Of a DNA stretch of 64,000 nt, positions 31,616 through 42,910 are shown piece after piece. Below the pieces are notes generated by a model that was not told where the DNA came from, did not search any database, and was given only the letters and a program-made list of their open reading frames with translations. Source of the DNA: Orobanche coerulescens (lineage: Eukaryota > Streptophyta > Magnoliopsida > Lamiales > Orobanchaceae); the NCBI GenBank assembly GCA_033398695.1, contig CM065805.1, forward strand, positions 75,298,762-75,362,761. Direction: 5' to 3'. The position numbers were made by a program, and so were the translations under genes. Within the stretch, counting starts at the first letter, position 1, and each line of letters opens with the position of its first letter.

Positions 31616-32038
31616 GATTTATTCTTGACGATCCACATGAGCAGTCCCCCGAGCCTCTTCTTCTGACGCATGAGCATGCGGAGTCCAGCCCGCCGCCCGA
31701 GAGAGAGCACCTTCAGGCGATGTTCGACAGCCTGATAGAGGAGATGCGGAGAGATAGAGAGGAGATGCGGAGAGATAGAGAGAGTCATCTAGCTGCCCTG
31801 AGAGAGGAGATGCGGATAGAGAGAGAGCTTCCTCGCAGTAGTCTGGGAGAAGATGAGAGAGCAGGCCCGCCGGGCCAATCGACGGGAGGAGAGGCGTTTA
31901 GCGGCGAGGGATGCTTACCATCAGGACTACCTTTCTGCGTGGACGAGCCATATACTGCACCCGGACGGGCCCTTCATCCCACCAGTTAGGCCATCCACAC
32001 CACCCTCCTCGCCGGACGAGGCCGGCACCAGTTCCTGA
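31616..32038 (+). pseudogene. Coiled-coil tail of the envelope-position protein, body 1 (frameshifted)
   Basis: After the ORF stop the adjacent frame reads LTHEHAESSPPPEREHLQAM then FDSLIEEMRRDREEMRRDRE, a charged heptad-type helix. A second shift leads to MREQARRANRREERRLAARD, then the proline-rich end PFIPPVRPSTPPSSPDEAGT. These pieces look like the original C-terminus of the 30715 protein. Body 2 has the same arrangement. Confidence 0.65.
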
Positions 32039-32106
32039 GCTGACATTAGGGGAGTACTTGACCTTTTCTCTTATTGCATATTACTATCTGTGTCCATTGA
32101 GGTCAA

Positions 32107-32136
32107 TGTACGTCTAAGTTTGGTGGGGGGGGGGGG
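32107..32136 (+). other. Internal polypurine-like tract, body 1
   Basis: CTAAGTTTGGT is followed by twelve G, resembling the true tract TCAAGTTTGGGGG before the LTR at 33293. It lies about 1.16 kb upstream of it. Body 2 has ten G at 39951-39960. A second plus-strand primer is possible but unproven. Confidence 0.45.
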
Positions 32137-32542
32137 TTACTTTCAGTTACTTTTTACTTTTTCGTAGTTATTTTTCGTTATTTTTGACGCTAGCCTTGCT
32201 TGTCTTGATTTTATTTGCATTCGTGTATTTTACGTGCTTCATTGTGTAAAACTGATGATATGATACTGATTTCTTTTTGAAGAAACGGTTGAGTTTTGGT
32301 CGAGTTTGCAGTCAGCAATATCTGTTTCCGTTGAGTATTCATTTAGATCTGAAATTGCTCGTTATTGTAGAAATTTTAGCATATAAGAAAGGAGACATAT
32401 GTGTTTTCAAATCACCGTCTATACGTTTGGTTACTCTTTTCGCATAGCTAGTCGTCTAGTAACATGAGTCTTGTTGGCACTCAAATTGAGTTTAGAGACG
32501 GACAGCCTTTCCTAAAAAGTCGAGATATTATACATGTTCTAG

Positions 32543-32816
32543 GATGGGAAGTCTAGTAACCGGGGGTGTTCACGTGACCCATTGTTTACTCTCGCATAAA
32601 ACGACAATCCTGAATAGACTAATGGTTTAGAAATATCGCATTACCGATGATGGGAAGCCTAGTAACCGGGGGTATTCACGTGACCCGTTGTTTACTCTCG
32701 CGTAAAACAGCAACCTTGACGTGCGGGAATAGCTATTCGAGTTTTTTGTCCGCTGTAGAGGGGGACTTAGTAACTAGAAGCATCCATATGCCCCATGAGT
32801 GTCTTTTACGTCAAAC
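32543..32816 (+). repeat. Conserved 3' noncoding repeat, about 105-bp period, body 1
   Basis: GATGGGAAGYCTAGTAACCG, then GGGGTRTTCACGTGACCC and a TTGTTTACTCTCGCRTAAAAC tail, occurs at 32543 and 32648. A diverged third copy is at about 32757 (GACTTAGTAACTAGAAGCAT). The block is kept in body 2 from 40368. Similar segments occur in the 3' regions of Athila elements (from memory). There is no coding role. Confidence 0.6.
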
Positions 32817-33278
32817 GGTTCCCCAATACATGAGAATGGAAATCCACCCTAGGGATATTCCGATGAAACATCCCGAGATCCGGAACCTAGTGGTTAACTC
32901 GAATCATTATAATGATTATACATAAGGGAATGTTGTCCGAAGATTATTTTTTACGATGAAATTCTTAAATTTTTGCCACTAGACTGTGGGACTGGGCGAG
33001 TTGGCTTGTTTATTCTAACCCTTCATATTGGCGGTCAGTTAAATTCACGCTTGTTAATCTTTGAGCTTGATTTTCTTCATGAACGATTGATTAGCACTAA
33101 AAATGGTTACTTTGTGGAATCAGTGTCCGTGATGTGACTCACTAATACGATACTCGTATTATTCTTTGAGATTTTCAGGGTAGTATTGATTAAGTTGAGC
33201 ACTATATATTTGCACGATCATTCACGATACTTTTTATTTGAAATTGATTTTTTTTGCTTGAGGACAAGCAAAGGCTCA

Positions 33279-33292
33279 AGTTTGGGGGTATT
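33279..33292 (+). other. Polypurine tract before Athila-type LTR 2
   Basis: AAGTTTGGGGGTATT lies directly before the LTR start TGTTAGG, preceded by the Athila-typical GCTTGAGGACAAGCAAAGGC. The same occurs before 41118. Confidence 0.8.
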
Positions 33293-34580
33293 TGTTAGGC
33301 GTATTTTTATGCGCTTATTTATCATTGTTTTATATCCATTTTAAGTCTAAATCTGCATAAATGAGCTTTTGATGCACTATCTTTATATGTTTTGAAGGAA
33401 ATTGGAGTTCGGAAGCCTAAACGACGAAAAACGGGTGAAAACGACGAATTTTGGTCAGGGGCCGCGGCACAATGAAGCTGAGCCGCGGCACACATACGGA
33501 CAACATGAGGCGGTACACATGTACCGGGGGCTGCGGCACGCATTTACTGAGCCACAGACCATGAAGAAAATTTGCGCCCAGGCTGCGCGCAGCACAACTG
33601 GGGCCGCGGCACACTAAAGCCGGGCTGCAGCCCCCGACGCGGGTTTGCTGATCCAGCCTTCATTTTTGGACTGTTATGAAGGCCGTTTTCGACCTAATTC
33701 CCGGACGCGTTTTGGAGACGAATGATGGTTATAAATAGGGATTAAAGGTCTGAAGAGAGATGATCGAAGAGAAGCAGAAAAACACCGATCAAGCAGAGAG
33801 CGGAAGCTAGAGAACGGAGGAATCCAAGTTCTTCAACTGTGTTTGATTTCTTTTATGCTTTCCTCAATTCTTTCTGTATTAGCTTCTAGCATTTCGGGCT
33901 AGAACCCTATTCTAGGATTTTGATGAAACCGAGGTTTTGACGAATTAACTTTTGATTTTGCATTATTAAAATATATTTCTTTTTCTTATTGAGTTTTCCT
34001 AATTGTTTTAATTACTGTTAATTATGTGGCCTATGATTGATTTGTTTTGATTACGCAACTCGAATCGGGAGAGGAGAGTTGGTAGGAAAATTGGCGAGAA
34101 ACGTTTTATCTTGTGAGATAGGAATATACTCATAGGAATTACGTGGCCTTTCTGAAGATTTCATACTTTTTGCCTATTGACGAATTAATTCACCTAGGAA
34201 TAGAGTGTTTTATTCGCCTTAGAAAATTTTATTGACCTCGGGAGAGGCAGTAGAGTACTTTAGCAATCTTCGCCTTCAATAAATTGGGAAATTATTTAAT
34301 TCATATAAATCAAGAGTAATTCAGATGAACCGAGGTGGATTCACAATCCTAGATTACTTCCCTATTTGATTTTCTTTCTTTGAACAATCGATTTCACTAT
34401 TTTTTTCTTTTATTAATTTTCTTCAATTATTACTTGCACCTCCAATTTGATAGTTCAAATAAAATTAGAATATGCATAAATCGGTAATTAGTGAGTCAGT
34501 CCTCGAGGGAACGATACTTTCTTACCATTTTATTACTTGCTTACGACAACGTGCACTTGCGTTCACCAAATTTCGCAACA
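33293..34580 (+). mobile_element. LTR 2 (shared) of the Athila-type array
   Basis: This 1288-bp LTR has the same ends as LTR 1, serving as 3' LTR of body 1 and 5' LTR of body 2. Palindrome pairs start at 33461/33482, 33530/33551 and 33603/33624 (all 21 bp). The TATA box is at 33730-33737. Confidence 0.9.
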
Positions 34581-34714
34581 AGTTTTTGGCGCCGTTGACG
34601 GGGACTGATTATTTTACCAATATCGATTTCAGTATTTCTAGTCTTAATTTGAACCTTATTTTATTTTTATGTATTTTTTTAGTTGTTTTCCTTTCAGGAA
34701 TTTCTGGTTAGTGC

Positions 34715-35870
34715 ATGAGAAAATCCGGTAACGAAGGTCTATTACCTTTGGATACTGAACTCGAGCGCACTCTTCGGGAAAACAAGAAGGAAAAGCATGA
34801 GCTACTGACAAAAGACATCATGGCCGATAACACAGAAAATCACGGAGTAGACAACCCTATTCAGCAAGCTCAACCGGCATTGGCACTCCGAGATTATGCA
34901 ATGCCACAAATCAATGCAAACTTTTCGGGGATTCGGCATCCAACCATCCAAGCGAACAACTTCGAGATTAAGCCGGGTATTATTCAGATGGTACAAGCAA
35001 GCCAATTTTGTGGACTGGCAAACGATGATCCCAACGCACACATCGCTTCATTTCTCGAGATTTGTGACATCTTCAAGAATAACGGTGTTACCGATGATGC
35101 TATTCGTCTGCGGCTTTTCCCTTTCTCTCTAAGGGACAAAGCCAAGTTTTGGTTGAATTCATTACCGCCGGGCTCTATCACAACTTGGGCGGAATTAGCA
35201 CAAGCCTTTCTGGCTAATTCTTTCCACCATCGAAGACAGCGAGACTTAGGAACGAGATAACTACTTTAGGGCAATTTGATATGGAGTCGCTTCATGAAGC
35301 TTGGGAGCGATACAAGGATTTGCTAAGGAGATGCCCACAACATGGTCTACCGGGTTGGCTGCAAATTCAGACATTCTATAACGGATTGAGTGCTTCTACA
35401 TGCACTCTTGTTGAGCGTTAATGGGAAAGACTATGGCGGAAGCTCATTCTCTATTGGAGGCGATGGCAGCAAATGCTTATTAGTGGCCTTCCGAACGAGT
35501 GAACCCAAAGCGAGTTATGGGAGTTTCCGGTAATGATCCAATATCTACGCTATCAGCCCAAGTTGCCGCCTTGACTCAGCAACTTCAAGCTTTTTCACAT
35601 GCTCCTACCACCGTTACCACAGAATCATGTAATTGGTGCAACGGATCTCACCCTAGTGCGGAATGTCAAGTTGGAAACCCTTTCGAGCAATCTCCGATGG
35701 AACAAGCTCAGTTTGTGCGGAACGGAAATAGATAGAACAACCCATATTTCAACACATATAATCCGGGGTGGCGAAATCACCGCAACTTTTCGTAGAAAAA
35801 TGGACAAAACTCAAACCAACCTCAGTTTTCTCAACACCAACAGCAACCTCATCCTGCTCCAAAAATCTCT
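34715..35870 (+). pseudogene. Athila-type gag, body 2
   Basis: It is nearly identical to 26877-28100, with the same frameshift after FHHRRQR and the same stops before WPSERV and after NRN. One difference is a 16-bp deletion near 35412, which removes the DAAAGG segment. Inheriting the same lesions shows the two bodies share a dead ancestor. Confidence 0.85.
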
Positions 35871-35882
35871 CTATAGGAGGCA

Positions 35883-37312
35883 ATGGCGAAATTAGCAGCA
35901 AATACGAGTCAGTTCATGACCCGTACGGAAGCAACCTTACAAAACCATTCTGCTTCTATTCGCAACTTGGAAGTCCAATTGGGTCAAATAGCAAATGTGT
36001 TAACAGCCCGCCCTGAGGGTACCTTGCCAAGTACAACTGAGACGAACCCCAGAGAGAGTATTAATGCCATTGGGTTGAGAAGCGTGAAGAAAGTGTGTGA
36101 GCAGCCCAGACAGAACACAAATAGAGGTGATGATGAGGAGAAGAAAAATTCGGTGACTGAGGAATCAAAAATTTCTAGATCCTCGAAATTGTTTCCAGAT
36201 AATCCGACAGCCTATGTGCCACCCGTCCCGTTTCCGCAGCGATTGCAAAAGCAAAAATTGGACGAACAATTTTCCAAGTTTCTTGACGTCTTCAAGAAAC
36301 TACACATCAACATTCCATTTGCTGATGCCTTAGAACAAATGCCGAGCTATGTAAAGTTCATGAAAGAAATCTTATCGAAAAAAAGGAAGCTTGAAGAAAA
36401 TGAGACTGTGGCATTAACGGAAGAGTGCACCGCCATCTTGCAGAAAAAGCTCCCACCAAAATTAAAGCATCCAGGAAGTTTCGATATACCGTGCACTATA
36501 GGAAATCTATCTTTTGATAGAGCGTTGTGTGATCTCGGCGCCAGTATTAATCTTATGCTCCTTTCCATTTTTAAGAAGCTAGGTATTGGGGAAGCCAAGC
36601 TGACGACAATCTCGCTGCAATTAGCTAACCGATCTATCAAGTACTCGAGGGGGGGGGGGTAATAGAAGATGTTTTAGTTAAGGTCGATAAATTCATTTTT
36701 CCGGCCGATTTTATTGTGCTCAATATGGAGGAGGACCAAGACATTCCAATTATTTTGGGAAGACCATTCTTAGCTACCGGACGAACTCTCATTGATGTAG
36801 AAAAAGGAAAACTCACTCTACGGGTTCAAGATGAGCGCATCACTTTCCAAGTGTTTCAATCCTTTCCGTGTCCAAGTAGTGTCGAGAAGTGTTCACAAAT
36901 TGAAAGCATAGATATCTTTGCGAAAGACGCACACCGGGAGAGTTGTCGGTCGAAGTGTTCAGAATCCATTTCAGCTGCTCCGACGTCTAAGAAAAATGAA
37001 GAGCGGATCATGTATCTTAAGCATTTTAATATGTCGTCTTCAACATTCGTTCATCCACCATCGAAAAATTCTCATGCTATCATAAGCTCGCCCGTGGAAG
37101 TGAAAAATAAGCCGGAAGTGAAACGAGTACTAAGTCAGTTGCAAAATGGGTGTTTTGGGAGGCTACAATTGTTTAAGCCATTTCGCAAAGAACATTGGAT
37201 GTCCAAACCAAAAGTCGAACGGTTGAAAACTAATAGTCAAAAATTTAAATTACGTAATAACAATTCGATGGACTGTGCGGATTCCAAATGGTCTTTGCGA
37301 AATGCAAACTGA
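35883..37312 (+). pseudogene. Athila-type gag end and protease, body 2
   Basis: The 35883-36662 frame joins the gag tail (MAKLAANTSQFMTRTEATLQ) to the protease (ALCDLGASINLM, Asp-Leu-Gly) without the slip seen in body 1 near 28300. It is broken at an eleven-G run (about 36649-36659). The second frame (36716-37312) carries IPIILGRPFLATGRTL and runs 50 residues further than in body 1, to FKLRNNNSMDCADSKW. No RT follows. Confidence 0.85.
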
Positions 37313-37524
37313 TTTTCAATAAGTCCAGCTGAAGACTATAAACTTAGCGCTTCTCGGGAGGCAACTCGAGTATTAGTTGTAGATTTTTATTTTTCAGTGT
37401 TTTCATGCATTTTAGGAGTCTTTTTTTTCGTCATTTTGCTTGGATATGCTTATCTCTCACGTTCTTGGTGTTTGACTTTGAAAATTCTGTGCAGGAGAAC
37501 CCCCAGGGAAAAATTCAGCAATGG

Positions 37525-37784
37525 GCCACGGCACAATGATTGTGAGCCATGGCACACACAAATCGAACAAAAAGGGCTAACCCTCCTGTACTATGTGCCA
37601 CGGCACAACCTTACTGAGCTGCGGCACACTAGACCCCTGAGACGCGGCACAAATATATTGAGCCGCGGCATGCCAAATGCCCTAGAAACGCCCAGGAAAC
37701 GGTACTCCGTGCCGCGGCACGAACCAATTGAGCCGCGGCACACTTACACTATGAGCCGCGGCACCCGTATGTTGAGCCGCGGCA
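37525..37784. repeat. Internal 21-bp-phased GCCGCGGCAC array, body 2
   Basis: Units start at 37525/37546, 37597/37618, 37641/37662, 37711/37732 and 37754/37775. Pair spacing is 21 bp throughout, and the second and third pairs of the long run are 22-23 bp from their neighbours. It lies just upstream of TTTATAAC at 37888. Confidence 0.87.
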
Positions 37785-38004
37785 CACGGCGAAATAACAT
37801 AAATGCCCAGGCAGGCTGTACTCTGGGCCGCAGCTCAATTAAGCTGTGCCGCGGCCCCTGATGCGAAGTTCAAAAGCCCAGGCCTCCTTTATAACATCGA
37901 TCGGCCGACACAAACAGTAAGTTTCCTTCCCTTCCTCGTGCAGCACTCGGACGACCCCCATTCACTTCTTCTTCTTCTTCTTGCATTCTTCAATCCAAAG
38001 CAAG

Positions 38005-38529
38005 GTAACTCTTATCTCTGATTCTTAATTGCAGCAGAGAATTAAAAGTGAGGTAATGTTCCTCATTCAGGGTTGAATATATTGTTAGTTTTCTTAAAAG
38101 TTCTATCAAGTTGAGTTGGAATATGGTGATTATTGTTTGATTGGTGATGTTATTTGTTGATTATCTATGGATTGTTGATTTATTTGTTGTTTTATCATGA
38201 CTATCGATTGATGTTGTTATTGTTGGGGATTGGATTAAACCATTGTCATTCTTATTCTTCATTTAAACCCATGCATACTAGGTGTTTGATAAAATGCGCC
38301 AATGAAAATTTTTGAGCCAAACGATTTCAATTTATAAGCAACGAATTTGATGATCGGATTACATTGTACCCCAACCCTTACATCATGTTTAAACTTGAAA
38401 GCTCAGCCTTAATTTCCTCTTACGATGTGCAAGCTCATTCGACTCTATATTCACGTTCCGCGTATCTTAAGTCGAGAGTGGTGTAGTTTTCCTTAAAAGT
38501 TGTGTAATTTCCGGTGTTTATTTTTTCAG
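38005..38529 (+). other. Probable 5'UTR intron, body 2
   Basis: Donor AAG|GTAACT and acceptor TTTTTTCAG|GA are conserved with body 1, with the same 525-bp length. The acceptor is ten bases before the ATG at 38540. Confidence 0.5.
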
Positions 38530-38539
38530 GAACCTCGTC

Positions 38540-39439
38540 ATGGCTAGAAAAAGGAAGATAAGTATGAGGGCTAGGACACAATCATCCCCCACAAGAGGGG
38601 AGACATCACAAAACCGAGCCGATTTAGAATCTCATCAATTCTCCAATCCGGACATTCACAAAATATTCAACGAGAAAATCCGGCCTCAACCAATAATCCC
38701 GGAGCGGCGATTCACTTCCGCCCCCAAGGACGGTGAGCTTTTGATGATGATCAACGAGATGGGATGGACTCGTTTCACTGCGCCTCCCGAGCCGGATGTG
38801 ATCTCTATCATCCAGGAGTTTTACGCCAGTGCTCTATTGAGACATATTCGGGCAGGGCAGATGATGGGGCAATCAGATACTCGGACTCAGGTTGTCGTCC
38901 GAGGCCAAACTGTGGATTTTTCAGTGACCGCATTTCGGAGACTATACGAGCTGCCAGTGGTGGAACAGACGGCGTATACGCGGAGTATGAGTAGCCTCAC
39001 GAGGGAGGCTCTGCTTGAGGCACTCACACAGCCCGGTTCCGTTTGGGAGACACGCGCCCCGGGTTCTTTAGCCTTCTATTTTAAGAGTTCGCGCCTCAGT
39101 CGGCTCGGGCGAGCCTGGTTATACTTCCTCTGTGCACGAGTCGATCCTACCTCACAGATCTGCTCGGTCTTACTTTCTCGAGCCCGACTACTATATGCTA
39201 TCACTACCGGACTCAGATTCGATGTGGCCCCTCATCTGGTCCGATCTATCCTTCAGTGCATTCAAGGAGGGGCCAAGATGGGGCTGAAGCACCCCTCTCT
39301 CATATGCGCTCTATGCCGCCAGTCGGGCATGACTTGGTCGGATGATGAGCCAATGCTAGCACCCCAGGGTCCGATTGATCATCGCATTATTTATCACTTT
39401 GACCAGTGGGGTGGAGCGCCGGCACATGCTCGGGGATGA
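38540..39439 (+). CDS. Athila envelope-position ORF (plant transposon protein domain), body 2
   Basis: The 299 residues are the same length as body 1, with only scattered substitutions (for example HQFSNPD for HKFSDPD and RAGQMMG for WAGQMMG). Gag and protease are riddled with lesions in both bodies while this frame is clean in both. That could reflect recent function, or simply the recency of the duplication. Key segments are VRGQTVDFSVTAFRRLYELP and GLKHPSLICALCRQSGM. The basic N-terminus could bind nucleic acid (inference). Confidence 0.82.
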   Translation: MARKRKISMRARTQSSPTRGETSQNRADLESHQFSNPDIHKIFNEKIRPQPIIPERRFTSAPKDGELLMMINEMGWTRFTAPPEPDVISIIQEFYASALLRHIRAGQMMGQSDTRTQVVVRGQTVDFSVTAFRRLYELPVVEQTAYTRSMSSLTREALLEALTQPGSVWETRAPGSLAFYFKSSRLSRLGRAWLYFLCARVDPTSQICSVLLSRARLLYAITTGLRFDVAPHLVRSILQCIQGGAKMGLKHPSLICALCRQSGMTWSDDEPMLAPQGPIDHRIIYHFDQWGGAPAHARG

Positions 39440-39440
39440 G

Positions 39441-39863
39441 GATTTCTTCTTGACGAGCCACATGAGCAGTCCCCCGAGCCTCTTCTTCTGACGCATGAGC
39501 ATGCGGAGTCCAGCCCGCCGCCCGAGAGAGAGCAGCTTCAGGCGATGTTCGACAGCCTGAGAGAGGAGATGCAGAGAGATAGAGAGGAGATGCGGAGAGA
39601 TAGAGAGAGTCATCTAGCTGCCCTGCGAGAGGAGATGCGGACAGAGAGAGAGCTTCCTCGCAGTAGTCCGGGAGAAGATGAGAGAGCAGGCCCGCCAGGC
39701 CAATCGACGGGAGGAGAGGCGTTCGGAGGCGAGGGATGCTTACCATCAGGACTACCTTGCTGCGTGGACGAGCCATATACTATACCCGGACGGGCCCTTC
39801 ATCCCACCAGTTAGGCCATCCACACCACCCTCCTTGCCGGACGAGGCCGGCACCAGTTCCTGA
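39441..39863 (+). pseudogene. Coiled-coil tail of the envelope-position protein, body 2 (frameshifted)
   Basis: It has the same two-frame arrangement as body 1: FDSLREEMQRDREEMRRDRE followed by MREQARQANRREERRSEARD and a proline-rich end (PPVRPSTPPSLPDEAG). The helix is strongly charged and heptad-like. Confidence 0.62.
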
Positions 39864-40367
39864 GCTGACATTAGGGGAGTACTTGACCTTTTCTCTTATT
39901 GCATATTACTATCTGTGTTCATTGAGGTCAATGTACGTCCTAAGTTTGGTGGGGGGGGGGTTTACTTTCAGTTACTTTTTACTTTTTCGTAGTTATTTTT
40001 CGTTATTTTTGACGCTAGCTTTGCTTGTCTTGATTTTATTTGCATTCGTGGATTTTACGTGCTTCATTGTGTAAAACTGATGTTATGATACTGATTTCTT
40101 TTTGAAGAAACGGTTGAGTTTTGGTCGAGTTTGCAGTCAGCGATATCTGTTTCCGTTGAGTATTCATTTAGGTCTGAAATTGCTCGTTATTGTAGAAATT
40201 TTAGCATATAAGAAAGGAGACATACGTTTTTTCAAATCACCGTCTATACGTTTGGTTACTCTTTTCGCATAGCTAGTCGTCCAGTAACATGAGTCTTGTT
40301 GGCACTCAAATTGAGTTTAGAGACGGACAGCCTTTCCTAAAAAGTCGAGATATTATACATGTTCTAG

Positions 40368-40641
40368 GATGGGAAGTCTAGTAACCGGGGGTATTCACGT
40401 GACCCGTTGTTTACTCTCGCGTAAAACGACAATCCTGAATAGACTAATGGTTTAGAAATATCGCATTACCGATGATGGGAAGCCTAGTAACCGGGGGTAT
40501 TCACGTGACCCGTTGTTTACTCTCGCGTAAAACAGCAACCTTGACGTGCGGGAATAGCTATTCGAGTTTTTTGTCCGCTGTAGAGGGGGACTTAGTAACT
40601 AGAAGCATCCATATGCCCCATGAGTGTCTTTTACGTGAAAC
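40368..40641 (+). repeat. Conserved 3' noncoding repeat, about 105-bp period, body 2
   Basis: Copies start at 40368 and 40474, with a diverged third near 40582, matching 32543-32816. The flanking noncoding sequence to 41100 also matches body 1 and contains no gene. Confidence 0.58.
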
Positions 40642-41117
40642 GGTTCCCCAATACATGAGAATGGAAATCCACCCTAGGGATATTCCGATGAAACATCCCG
40701 AGAGCCTGAACCTAGTGGTTAACTTGAATCATTATAATGATTATACATAAGGGAATGTTGTCCGAAGATTATTTTTTACGATGAAACTCTTAAATTTTTG
40801 CCACTAGACTGTGGGACTGGGCGAGTTGGCTTGTTTATTCTAACCCTTCATATTGGCGGTCGGTTAAATTCACGCTTGTTAATCTTTGAGCTTGATTTTC
40901 TTCATGAACGATTGATTAGCACTAAAAATGGTTACTTTGTGGAATCAGTGTCCGTGATGTGACTCACTAATACGATACTCGTATTATTCTTTGAGATTTT
41001 CAGGGTAGTATTGATTAAGTTGAGCACTATGGATTTGCACGATCATTCACGATACTTCTTATTTGAAATTGATTTTTTTTGCTTGAGGACAAGCAAAGGC
41101 TCAAGTTTGGGGGTATT

Positions 41118-42396
41118 TGTTAGGCGTATTTTTATGCGCTTATTTATCATTATTTTATATCCATTTTATGTCTAAATCTGCATAAATGAGCTTTTGATGC
41201 ACTATCTTTATATGTTTTGAAGGAAATTGGAGTCCGGAAGCCTAAACGACGAAAAACGGGCGAAAACGACGAATTTTGGTCAGGGGCCGCGGCACAATGA
41301 AGCTGAGCCGCGGCACACATACGGACAACATGAGGCGGTACACACTGTACCGGGGGCCGCGGCACGCACTTACTGAGCCACGGCCCATGAAGAAAATTTG
41401 CGCCCAGGCTGCGCGCAGCACAACTGGGGCCGCGGTACACTAAAGCCGGCCGCAGCCGACGCTGGTTTGCCGATCCACCGTTTTGGTTGACTGCTCAAGG
41501 TTTCGACCTAATTCCCGGACGCGTTTTGGAGACGAATGATGGTTATAAATAGGGATTAAAGGTCTGAAGATAGGTGATCGAAGAGAAGCAGAAAAACACC
41601 GATCAAGCAGAGAGCGGAAGCTAGAGAACGGAGGAATCCAAGTTCTTCAACTGTGTTTGATTTCTTTTATGCTTTCCTCAATTCTTTCTGTATTAGCTTC
41701 TAGTATTTCGGGCTAGAACCCTATTCTAGGATTTTGATGAAACCGAGGTTTTGACGAATTAACTTTTGATTTTGCATTATTAAAATATATTTCCCTTTCT
41801 TATTGAGTTTTCCCAATTGTTTTAATTACTGTTAATTATGTGGCCTATGATTGATTTGTTTTGATTACGCAACTCGAATCGGGAGAGGAGAGTTGGTAGG
41901 AAAATTGGCGAGAAATGTTTTATCTTGTGAGATAGAAATATACTCATAGGAATTACGTGGCCTTTCTGAAGATTTCATACTTTTTGCCTATTGACGAATT
42001 AATTCACCTAGGAATAGAGTGTTTTATTCGCCTTAGAAAATTTTATTGACCTCGGGAGAGGCAGTAGAGTACTTTAGCAATCTTCGCCTTCAATAAATTG
42101 GGAAATTATTTAATTCATATAAATCAAGAGTAATTCGGATGAACCGAGCTGGATTCACAATCCTAGATTACTTCCCTATTTGATTTTCTTTCTTTGAACA
42201 ATCGATTTCACTATTTTTTTTCTTTTATTAATTTTTTTCAATTATTACTTGCACCTCCAATTTCGATAGTTCAAATAAAATTAGAATACGCATAAATCGG
42301 TAATTAGTGAGTCAGTCCTCGAGGGAATGATACTTTCTTACCACTTTATTACTTGCTTACGACAACGTGCACTTGCGTTCACCAAATTTCGCAATA
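41118..42396 (+). mobile_element. LTR 3 of the Athila-type array
   Basis: The 1279-bp LTR ends TTTCGCAATA, one transition away from the TTTCGCAACA of LTRs 1 and 2, and is followed by the duplicated target GCACG. Palindrome pairs start at 41286/41307 and 41356/41377. A third is damaged by a small deletion near 41445. The TATA box is at 41544-41551. Confidence 0.88.
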
Positions 42397-42401
42397 GCAC
42401 G
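42397..42401. other. Target site duplication GCACG (right) of the Athila-type array
   Basis: It is identical to 25446-25450. LINE sequence resumes immediately after it. Confidence 0.9.
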
Positions 42402-42905
42402 TCAGTCTGAAGAGGACGATAATCAGTCGGAACTCCGGTGACCATCAAAACAGTGGTTGTAATGGCCTGTGAAACATTGTGACGTGGCCTATAATCTTGT
42501 CTAGGGGCCTGTGGACGTCCAATAGATCTTCCCTGAGAGCAGCGATTAGAGCGTGATCGAGTGGGGTGGGTCTTAGGAGCAGCCTGTTGTGAGTTTGCGG
42601 AGCGGCTAGAGGCAGTTGCTTTTTTCTTACATATGTCTGAAGTATGACCAAGGAACGGCAGAAGGAGCACACCTCCGGGAGGTTTTTGTAAGAGAGAATC
42701 TAGAGAGTAAGTGCCATCGGCCTCAACTGAGATCTCTTCAGGGAGAGAATCGAACTTCGAAACTTCCACTTCCACGAGGACTCTAACAAAGTGCCCTACC
42801 GAGCCTTCAACAGCTCGTTCATCAATATGTAGAGGATTGCCTACAGCCTTGGCAATAACCCAGATTGCAAGTGTGTCCCAGTGCTCCAACCCAAGTGCGG
42901 AGATG

Positions 42906-42910
42906 CGAAT
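42906..42910. other. Target site duplication CGAAT (left) of the family 3 complex
   Basis: CGAAT precedes the LTR start TGATACGAATTCGC and recurs at 62090-62094. Removing the complex restores a continuous LINE ORF1 frame. Confidence 0.88.

Larger units (their letters stand above)
25451..42396 (+). mobile_element. Athila-type gypsy tandem array: LTR-body-LTR-body-LTR, no RT or integrase
   Basis: Three LTRs (25451-26741, 33293-34580, 41118-42396) enclose two nearly identical bodies. The primer-binding site, gag and protease types, the noncoding 3' region and the late ORF are those of the Athila lineage. In both bodies protease passes straight into the region before the late ORF, so RT, RNase H and integrase are absent. 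The bodies share the same stops. A 5-bp duplication flanks the array, so duplication probably followed insertion through unequal recombination. Confidence 0.9.
42397..42910 (-). pseudogene. LINE ORF1, middle segment (DUF4283 end and basic region)
   Basis: On the minus strand ISALGLEHWDTLAIWVIAKA continues into VGNPLHIDERAVEGSVGHFV and RVLVEVEVSKFDSLPEEISV, the second half of the ORF1 nucleic-acid-binding domain of plant LINEs. A damaged zinc-knuckle area (LLPFLGHTSDICKK) and a basic Ser/Arg/Gln-rich stretch follow. ORF1 binds LINE RNA. This piece is bounded by an insertion on each side. Confidence 0.82.

Noticed and set aside
25451..42396. Endogenous pararetrovirus
   Set aside because: LTRs, primer-binding sites, polypurine tracts and 5-bp target duplications are present, and no movement protein or pararetroviral coat motif was seen.
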